From: Ridgeia piscesae
Lineage: Eukaryota; Annelida; Polychaeta; Sabellida; Siboglinidae
Length of the DNA: 64,000 nt
Assembly: GCA_025642075.2 (NCBI GenBank)
Contig: JAODUO010000183.1
Span: forward strand, 238,501-302,500
Reading direction: 5' to 3'
Shown here: piece after piece, positions 49,322 through 60,500 of the stretch
How the letters are laid out: each line of letters begins with the position of its first letter
How positions within the stretch are numbered: position 1 is the stretch's first letter
Notes under the pieces: generated by a model
What the model was told of the DNA's origin: nothing
Database searches by the model: none
The model's input: the letters and a program-made list of their open reading frames with translations, nothing else
Program-made: the position numbers and the translations under genes

Positions 49322-49428
49322 TACACACACACACATACACACACATACACACACATACACACGTACGCACGCAGGCAATCATGCACACACCTACACACAC
49401 GCACTCACACACTCACATAAACAATATA

Positions 49429-49486
<58 letters not shown>

Positions 49487-49519
49487 TTATATATATAATA
49501 TATGTAGTATATGTATATG

Positions 49520-49568
<49 letters not shown>

Positions 49569-49821
49569 CATTAATATATAATACATACATACATACATAC
49601 ATACATACATACATACATACATACATACATACATACATACATCATCATGCATGCATGCATGCATGCATACATATCATAGCATACATACATACATACATAC
49701 ATACATACATACATACATACATACATACATACATACATACATACATACATACATACATACATACATACATACATACATACATACATACATACATACATAC
49801 ATACATACATACATACATACA

Positions 49822-49851
<30 letters not shown>
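49322..49851. repeat. compound microsatellite cluster (CA, AT, GCAT, ATAC)
   Basis: CA-rich 49322-49420, (AT)n 49428-49480 and 49525-49565, (CATA)n 49583-49640, (GCAT)n 49648-49668, (ATAC)n 49681-49851. Confidence 0.95.
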
Positions 49852-49853
<2 letters not shown>

Positions 49854-49977
49854 GGCACCTACACTTTTACCATAATGACTATGTTAACGTCTTAGGCCAG
49901 GCATAACATTAATACCACAACCTCATAATTTGTCAAGTGGTAAACCCTCGACAATGTTGTTGTCCTTGTCACGTCCG

Positions 49978-50098
49978 CACGTGTCACGTGTCTACCACTC
50001 ATCGTGGCCCCGCTACTCTACTCGGCAACCTACACATACAAACCACGTACACTTATATACGTTGTGGACAACGTCACACAGTGTATTCTTATATATAA
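49978..50098 (+). promoter_or_regulatory. candidate promoter of the multicopper oxidase gene
   Basis: Two CACGTG E-boxes (49978-49983, 49985-49990), a TTATATA at 50053-50059 and a TTATATATAA at 50089-50098, placed 30-80 bp before the ATG at 50130. Motif-based only. Confidence 0.3.
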
Positions 50099-50129
50099 CA
50101 CCGCGTGTTCGTTAGTCTCCACAACAGCA

Positions 50130-50160
50130 ATGGACACCCCGGGTCGACCTAGTTCCGTTG
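50130..50160 (+). CDS. multicopper oxidase exon 1
   Basis: ATG at 50130 encodes MDTPGRPSSV plus one base, followed by a GTAAGT donor. Chosen because phase 1 matches the next exon exactly and the join forms a complete signal peptide n-region. A longer upstream frame exists but contains further possible starts only. Confidence 0.7.
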
Positions 50161-51286
50161 GTAAGTTGGTCTTAGTAAACAAATCCTCCGCATATACGAT
50201 CGTTGCAGGGTGGGTGATGGAGGACGCCAGGTTATACATATATATATAATATGGCACGAACGATCGACTGAATGATCGAACGTTTGATGTAAAGTGCCAG
50301 TTCACACAGCTGCATGGACAGCGGTGCAGTGAGTATGTAGTTATTTATGCGCTAAACACTTGACGACTTTGGACAGAGATTGAAGTAATTGTCTTCGTAC
50401 TAGTCAGAGAGGTCACACTCAGCACATCCTTCTCCGGCATACCAGTGTATACCGCACGCAAGTGGTTTCGCTTCCGGTCTGTTTTGAACAGTAACGAGAC
50501 CATACACAACTTGTCCCTATATCCATGTTCATAAGTGTATTCAGAGCCAAATTCACTGCAATGCGTAAACAATAACAAATAATAATTTATCTTCGTAATA
50601 GTTCCCACCTTCTAGAGGAGTTTTTGTTGGGTGCAAACCTATAAGACATAGAGCGGAGGTTCCTGTTGTGACATATAGTCCTGTATGTGAAAGAATACAT
50701 AGATCGTTCGGGTCGTTGGGATCGGAACATGAATGAAAATGGCAAAATAACATAACATCGATATGGAGACAAACGACACTTGTGTGACCTGTTGACCAAT
50801 CCCAAACTAACGCTATCTTACATTGAAGTCCAGCGCCACTGTAATAATGAGCGTGTCCTAACCCACAGCAACACTGTCGTTTACTAGTTGTAACTGGCTG
50901 TAAATGCATATCACAAGTCGTCCTTTTACGTCGCTGGATAGGAACCTTGTTTGTCCGCGCTCAAAGTACGAGCATAATTGTTAGTTTTATTCTGCTTAGA
51001 TATTGTGAACGTGTGTTTATTTATTTATAACATATAAGTTTATTTACAAATGTAATTTGTTCAGGCAATATAGTTAATTTTACTAAGTAGTAGTGAATGC
51101 ATATTTGAGTAAATTAATGTCTAAAAACATTTAATATCATAGTATGTTATTACTTCATTAACAGTAACCACCCGAACAATTGTAATGATGGGGTGCTTTA
51201 CAGAAATGTATTATTATTATCATTATTATTATTATCATCATCATATCATCATAATACGACTACAACTACTACTACTACTACTAATT

Positions 51287-51356
<70 letters not shown>

Positions 51357-51359
51357 CAT

Positions 51360-51458
<99 letters not shown>

Positions 51459-51475
51459 CAATACTACTACTACTA

Positions 51476-51506
<31 letters not shown>

Positions 51507-54500
51507 AGTACTACTAGAACTATTACTAATACTAATACTAATACTAATACTAATACTAATACTAATACTAATTATAATACTAATACTAATATTACTACAA
51601 ATAAAATAAATAATAATAATAATAACAATACTAATTAGTATTATTACCTTCCCCACCTTAGGTAAGTGGTCTTACTTGTGGCTCCTCCTGGCGGTAATAT
51701 CCGTTGTCACACTCACACACGGGGAGCTTTGTCTTGGTCCGGTGTGTGAGTACACGTTTGCGGTACGTCGTACGCGCACAATGACCTACGCATCCGGAAG
51801 TCACGTGTTCAACGTCGGTCTGAACGGAAGCAAGTTGCAAGTTATTGAAAACGCATACAGGTATGTCAAGATAGTGCGAACTGCCGCCTAGTTTAGTATA
51901 TAATAATAATAATTATTATTATTATTATTAATATATAATAATAATAATAATACAATAAAAACGTAACGTAGAACAGTGTCCATCTGATGCCAAATATTAT
52001 TAAATGTTTACTAACTACTAAAACGTAAGTGATACAATTAAAGGTAAAAAAAAGTCTAAACGTCATTAAACAGAAATATACCAAACAAAATAAAACAAAC
52101 AAATTAAAAGGACAATTGTAATGCAATATTACCAGCAGCTGTTATGTGTCAGTTTCTGACGAGTAGCCGGCAAAATCAGTTATTATATTGACCATAAAGA
52201 ATAAAATGAGGATGTTTTGCCAGGAAGAAGGAACGTTATCCTGATGTCATCGGGCGATTTGTGAACGCAAGTGACGTCATCACGGCGGATGGATTCAGCC
52301 GCAACGTGATCGTCATCAACGAACAGTTCCCCGGACCAACGATAGAGGTGATGGAAGGGGTACAGGTATGTGGTGTTTGGTGATGATAGAGATGACGGAA
52401 TGTGTATATGTACGTCGCGTTTGTGTGATGATAGAGATGATGGAAGGTATGTAGGTACGTGGTGTTTGTGTGATGATAGAGATTATGGAAGGTATGTATC
52501 TACGTGGTGTTTGTGTGATGATAGAAATGCTGGAAGGTATGTATGTACGTGGCGTTTGTGTGATGATAGAGATGATGGAAGGTATGTATGTACGTGGTGT
52601 TTGTGTGATGATAGAAATGCTGGAAGGTATATGTATGTACTTGGCGTTTGTGTGATGATAGAGATGATGGAAGGTATGTAGGTACGTGGTGTTTGTGTGA
52701 TGATAGAGATGACTGAAGGTATGTATGTACGTGGTGTTTGTGTGATGATAGATATGATGGAAGGTATGTGTGTACGTGGTGTATGTGTGATGATAGAGAT
52801 CATGGAAGGTATGTATGTACGTGGTGTTTGTGTGATGATAGCGATGATGGAAGGTATGTATGTACGTGGTGTTTGTGTGATAATAGAGATGATGGAAGGT
52901 ATCTATGTACGTGGTGTTTGTGTGATGATAGCGACGCTGGAAGGTATGTATGTACGTGGTGTTTGTGTGATGATAGATATGATGGAAGGTATGTATGTAC
53001 GTGGTGTATGTGTGAAGATAGAGATCATGGAAGGTATGTATGTACGTGGTTTTGTGTGATTATAACGATGATGGAAGGAATGTATGTACGTGGTGTTTGT
53101 GTGATGATAGAGATGATGGAAGGTATCTATGTACGTGGTGTTTGTGTGATGATAGCGATGATGGAAGGTATGTATGTTCGTGGTGTATGTGTGATGATAG
53201 AGATGATAGAAGGTATCTATGTACGTGGTGTTTGCGTGATGATAGCGTTGATGGAAGGTATGTATGTACGTGGTGTTTCTGTGATGATAGAGATGATGGA
53301 AGGTATGTATGTACGTGGTGTTTGTGTGATGATAGAGATGGTGGAAGGCATGTATGTACGTGGTGTTTGTGAGATGATAGAGATGATGGAAGGTATGTAT
53401 CTACGTGGTGTTTGTGTGATGATAGAGATGACGGAAGGTATGTAGATACGTGGTGTTTGTGTGATGACAGAAATGATGGAAGGTATGTAAGTACGTGGTG
53501 TTTGTGTGATGATAGAGATGATGGAAGGTATGTATGTACGTGGTGTTTGTGTGATGATAGAGATGCTGGAAGGTATGTATGTACGTGGTGTTTGTGTGAT
53601 GATAGATATGATGGAAGGTATGTATGTACGTGGTGTATGTGTGATGATAGAGATCATGGAAGGTATGTATGTACGTGGTGTTTGTGTGATGATAGCGATG
53701 ATGGAAGGTATGTATGTACGTGGTGTTTGTGTGATGATAGAGATGATGGAAGGTATCTATGTACGTGGTGTTTGTGTGATGATAGCGATGCTGGAAGGTA
53801 TGTATGTACGTGGTGTTTGTGTGATGATAGATATGATGGAAGGTATGTATGTACGTGGTGTATGTGTGATGATAGAGATCATGGAAAGTATGTATGTACG
53901 TGGTTTTGTGTGATGATAACGATGATGGAAGGTATGTATGTACGTGGTGTTTGTGTGATGATAGAGATGATGGAAGGTATCTATGTACGTGGTGTTTGTG
54001 TGATGATAGCGATGATGGAAGGTATGTATGTACGTGGTGTATGTGTGATGATAGAGATGATGGAAGTTATCTATGTACGTGGTGTTTGCGTGATGATAGC
54101 GATGATGGAAGGTATGTATGTACGTTGTGTTTCCGTGATGATAGAGATGATGGAAGGTATGTATGTACGTGGTGTTTGTGTGGTGATAGAGATGGTGGAA
54201 GGCATGTATGTCCGTGGTGTTTGTGTGATGAGAGAGATGATGGAAGGTATGTATCTACGTGGTGTTTGTGTGATGATAGAGATGATGGAAGGTATGTATG
54301 TACGTGGTGTTTGTGTGATGATAGAAATGATGAAGGTATGTATGTACGTGGTGTTTGTGTGATGATAGAGATGATGGAAGGTATGTATGTACGTGGTGTT
54401 TGTGTGATGATAGAGATGATGGAAGGTATGTATGTACGTGGTGTTTGTGTGATGATAGAGATGACGGATGGTATGTATGTATGTGGTGTTTGTGTGATGA

Positions 54501-57500
54501 TAGAGATGCTGGAAGGTATGTATGTACGTGGTGTTTCTGTGATGATAGAGATGATGGAAGGTATGTATGTACGTGGTGTTTGTGTGGTGCTAGAGATGGT
54601 GGAAGGCATGTATGTCCGTGGTGTTTGTGTGATGAGAGAGATGATGGAAGGTATGTATCTACGTGGTGTTTGTGTGATGATAGAAATGATGAAGGTATGT
54701 ATGTACGTGGTGTTTGTGTGATGATAGAGATGATGGAAGGTATGTATGTACGTGGTGTTTGTGTGATGATAGAGACGATGGAAGGTATGTATGTACGTGG
54801 TGTTTGTGTGATGATAGAGATGATGGAAGGTATGTATGTACGTGGTGTTTGTGTGATGATAGAGATGACGGATGGTATGTATGTATGTGGTGTTTGTGTG
54901 GTGATAGAGATGCTGGAAGGTATGTATGTACTTGGTGTTTGTGTGATGATAGATATGATGGAAGGTATGTATGCAGGTGGTGTATGTGTGAGGATAGAGA
55001 TCAGGGAAGGTATGTATGTACGTGGTGTTTGTGTGATGATAGCCATGATGGAAGGTATCTATGTACGTGGTGTTTGTGTGATGATAGCGATGCTGGAAGG
55101 TATGTATGTACGTGGTGTATGTGTGATGATAGAGATCATGGAAGGTATGTATGTACGTGGTTTTGTGTGATGATAACGATGATGGAAGGTATGTATGTAC
55201 GTGGTGTTTGTGTGATGATAGAGATGACGGATGGTATGTATGTATGTGGTGTTTGTGTGATGATAGAGATGCTGGAAGGTATGTATGTACGTGGTGTTTG
55301 TGTGATGATAGATATGATGGAAGGTATGTATGTAGGTGGTGTATGTGTGATGATAGAGATCAGGGAAGGTATGTATGTACGTGGTGTTTGTGTGATGATA
55401 GCCATGATGGAAGGTATGTATGTACGTGGTGTTTGTGTGATAATAGAGATGATGGAAGGTATCTATGTACGTGGTGTTTGTTTGATGATAGCGATGCTGG
55501 AAGGTATGTATGTACGTGGTGTTTGTGTGATGATAGATATGATGGAAGGTATGTATGTACGAGGTGTATGTGTGTTTGATAGAGATCATGGAAGGTATGT
55601 ATGTACGTGGTTTTGTGTGATGATAACGATGATGGAAGGTATGTATGTACGTGGTGTTTGTGTGATGATAGAGATTGTGGAAGGTATCGATGTACGTGGT
55701 GTTTGCGTGATGATAGCGATGATGGAAGGTATGTATGTACGTGGTGTTTCTGTGATGATAGAGATGATGGAAGGTATGTATGTACGTGGTGTTTGTGTGG
55801 TGATAGAGATGGTGGAAGGCATGTATGTCCGTGGTCTTTGTGTGATGAGAGAGATGATGGAAGGTATGTATCTACGTGGTGTTTGTGTGATGATAGAGAT
55901 GACGGAAGGTATGTAGGTACGTGGTGTTTGTGTGATGATAGAAATGATGGAAGGTATGTATGTACGTGGTGTTTGTGTGATGATAGCGATGATGGAAGGT
56001 ATGTATGTACGTGGTGTTTGTGTGATGATAGAGATGATGGAAGGTATCTATGTACGTGGTGTTTGTGTGATGATAGCGATGATGGAAGGTATGTATGTAC
56101 GTGGTGTTTGTGTGATGATAGAGATGATGGAAGTATCTATGTACGTGGTGTTTGCGTGATGATAGCGATGATGGAAGGTATGTATGTACGTGGTGTTTCT
56201 GTGATGATAGAGATGATGGAAGGTATGTATGTACGTGGTGTTTGTGTGGTGATAGAGATGGTGGAAGGCATGTATGTCCGTGGTCTTTGTGTGATGAGAG
56301 AGATGATGGAAGGTATGTATCTACGTGGTGTTTGTGTGATGATAGAGATGACGGAAGGTATGTAGGTACGTGGTGTTTGTGTGATGATAGAAATGATGGG
56401 AAAGGGATGTATGTACGTGGTGTTTGTGTGATGATAGAAATGATGGAAGGTATGAATGTACGTGGTGTTTGTGTGATATTTGAGACGATGGAAGGTATGT
56501 ATGTACGTGGTGTTTGTGTGATGATAGAGACGACGGAAGGTATGTATGTACGTGGTGTTTGTGAGATGATAGAGATGATGGAAGGTATGTATCTACGTGG
56601 TGTTTCTGTGATGATAGAGATGACGGAAGGTATGTATGTACCTGGTGTTTGTGTGATGATAGAGATGATGGAAGGCATGTATGTACCCTGGTGTATTTTG
56701 TGATGATAGAGATGATGGAAGGTATGTATGTACGTGGTGTTTGTGTGATGATAGAAATGATGGGAAAGGGATGTATGTACGTGGTGTTTCTGTGATGATA
56801 GAGATGATGGAAGGTATGTATGTACGTGGTGTTTGTGTGATGATAGAGATGGTGGAAGGCATGTATGTACGTGGTGTTTGTGTGATGAGAGAGATGATGG
56901 AAGGTATGTATCTACGTGGTGTTTGTGTGATGATAGATATGATGGAAGGTATGTATGTACGTGGTGTATGTGTGATGATAGAGATCATGGAAAGTATGTA
57001 TGTACGTGGTTTTGTGTGATGATAGCGATGATGGAAGGTATGTATGTACGTGGTGTTTGTGTGATGATAGAGATGATGGAAGGTATCTATGTACGTGGTG
57101 TTTGTGTGATGATAGCGATGATGGAAGGTATGTATGTACGTGGTGTATGTGTGATGATAGAGATGATGGAAGTTATCTATGTACGTGGTGTTTGCGTGAT
57201 GATAGCGATGATGGAAGGTATGTATGTACGTTGTGTTTCCGTGATGATAGAGATGATGGAAGGTATGTATGTACGTGGTGTTTGTGTGGTGATAGAGATG
57301 GTGGAAGGCATGTATGTCCGTGGTGTTTGTGTGATGAGAGAGATGATGGAAGGTATGTATCTACGTGGTGTTTGTGTGATGATAGAGATGATGGAAGGTA
57401 TGTATGTACGTGGTGTTTGTGTGATGATAGAAATGATGAAGGTATGTATGTACGTGGTGTTTGTGTGATGATAGAGATGATGGAAGGTATGTATGTACGT

Positions 57501-60500
57501 GGTGTTTGTGTGAGATAGAGATCAGGGAAGGTATGTATGTACGTGGTGTTTGTGTGATGATAGAGATGACGGATGGTATGTATGTATGTGGTGTTTGTGT
57601 GATGATAGAGATGCTGGAAGGTATGTATGTACGTGGTGTTTGTGTGATGATAGAGATGATGGAAGGTATGTATGTACGTGGTGTTTGTGTGATGATAGAG
57701 ATGATGGAAGGTATGTATGTACGTGGTGTTTGTGTGATGATAGAGATGATGGAAGGTATGTATGTACGTGGTGTTTGTGTGATGATAGAAATGATGAAGG
57801 TATGTATGTACGTGGTGTTTGTGTGATGATAGAGATGATGGAAGGTATGTATGTACGTGGTGTTTGTGTGATGATAGAGACGATGGAAGGTATGTATGTA
57901 CGTGGTGTTTGTGTGATGATAGAGATGATGGAAGGTATGTATGTACGTGGTGTTTGTGTGATGATAGAGATGACGGATGGTATGTATGTATGTGGTGTTT
58001 GTGTGGTGATAGAGATGCTGGAAGGTATGTATGTACTTGGTGTTTGTGTGATGATAGATATGATGGAAGGTATGTATGCAGGTGGTGTATGTGTGAGGAT
58101 AGAGATCAGGGAAGGTATGTATGTACGTGGTGTTTGTGTGATGATAGCCATGATGGAAGGTATCTATGTACGTGGTGTTTGTGTGATGATAGAGATCATG
58201 GAAGGTATGTATGTACGTGGTTTTGTGTGATGATAACGATGATGGAAGGTATGTATGTACGTGGTGTTTGTGTGATGATAGAGATGACGGATGGTATGTA
58301 TGTATGTGGTGTTTGTGTGATGATAGAGATGCTGGAAGGTATGTATGTACGTGGTGTTTGTGTGATGATAGATATGACGGATGGTATGTATGTATGTGGT
58401 GTTTGTGTGGTGATAGAGATCAGGGAAGGTATGTATGTACGTGGTGTTTGTGTGATGATAGCCATGATGGAAGGTATGTATGTACGTGGTGTTTGTGTGA
58501 TAATAGAGATGATGGAAGGTATCTATGTACGTGGTGTTTGTTTGATGATAGCGATGCTGGAAGGTATGTATGTACGTGGTGTTTGTGTGATGATAGATAT
58601 GATGGAAGGTATGTATGTACGAGGTGTATGTGTGTTTGATAGAGATCATGGAAGGTATGTATGTACGTGGTTTTGTGTGATGATAACGATGATGGAAGGT
58701 ATGTATGTACGTGGTGTTTGTGTGATGATAGAGATTGTGGAAGGTATCGATGTACGTGGTGTTTGCGTGATGATAGCGATGATGGAAGGTATGTATGTAC
58801 GTGGTGTTTCTGTGATGATAGAGATGATGGAAGGTATGTATGTACGTGGTGTTTGTGTGGTGATAGAGATGGTGGAAGGCATGTATGTCCGTGGTCTTTG
58901 TGTGATGAGAGAGATGATGGAAGGTATGTATCTACGTGGTGTTTGTGTGATGATAGAGATGACGGAAGGTGTGTAGGTACGTGGTGTTTGTGTGATGATA
59001 GAAATGATGGAAGGTATGTATGTACGTGGTGTTTGTGTGATGATAGAAATGATGGAAGGTATGAATGTACGTGGTGTTTGTGTGATATTAGAGATGATGG
59101 AAGGTATGTATGTACGTGGTGTTTGTGTGATGATAGAGACGATGGAAGGTATGTATGTACGTGGTGTTTGTGAGATGATAGAGATGATGGAAGGTATGTA
59201 TCTACGTGGTGTTTGTGTGATGATAGAGATGACGGAAGGTATGTATGTACCTGGTGTTTGTGTGATGATAGATATGATGGAAGGTATGTATGTACGTGGT
59301 GTATGTGTGATGATAGAGATGATGGAAGGTATCTATGTACGTGGTGTTTGCGTGATGATAGCGATGATGGAAGGTATGTATGTACGTGGTGTTTCTGTGA
59401 TGATAGAGATGATGGAAGGTATGTATGTACGTGGTGTTTGTGTGATGATAGAGATGGTGGAAGGCATGTATGTACGTGGTGTTTGTGTGATGAGAGAGAT
59501 GATGGAAGGTATGTATCTACGTGGTGTTTGTGTGATGATAGAGATGACGGAAGGTATGTAGGTACGTGGTGTTTGTGTGATGATAGAGATGATGGAAGGT
59601 ATGTATGTACGTGGTGTTTGTGTGATGATAGAGATGATGGAAGGTATGTATGTACGTGGTGTTTGTGTGATGATAGAGATGACGGAAGGTATGTATGTAC
59701 GTGGTGTTTGTGTGATGATAGAGATGATGGAAGGTATGTATGTACGTGGTGTTTGTGTGATGATAGAGATGATGGAAGTTATGTATGTACGTGGTGTTTG
59801 TGTGATGATAGAGATGATGGAAGGTATGTATGTACGTGGCGTATGTGTGATGATAGCGATGATGGAAGGTATGTATGTACGTGGTGTTTGTGTGATGATA
59901 GAGATAATAGAAGGTGTGTATGTACGTGGCGTTTGTGTGATGATAGCGATGATGGAAGGTATGTATATACGTGGTGTTTGTGTGATGATAGATATGATGG
60001 AAGGTATGTATGTACGTGGTGCTTGTGTGATGATAGAGGTGATGGAAGGTATGTATGTACGTAGCGTTTGTGTGATGATAGACATGATGGAAGATATATA
60101 TGTACGTGGTGTTTGTGTGATGATAGAGATGATGGAAGGCATGTAGGTGCGTGGCGTTTGTGTGACGATAGAATTAACGGAATGTATGTATGTACGTGGC
60201 GTTTGTGTGATGATAGAGATGATGTAATGTATGTATGTACGTGGTGTTTGTGTGATGATAGAGATGATGGAAGGCATGTAGGTACGTGGCGTTTGTGTGA
60301 TGATAGAGATGAAGGAAAGCATGTAGTTACGTGGCGTTTGTGTGACGATAGAGGTGACGGAATGTGTGTAGGTATGTGGCGTTTGTGTGATGATAGAGAT
60401 GATGGAAGTTATGTAGGTACTTGCCATTTGTGTGATGATAGAAATGATGGAAGGTATGTGGTGTTTGTGCGACGATAGATGTGACGGAAGCTGTACAGGT

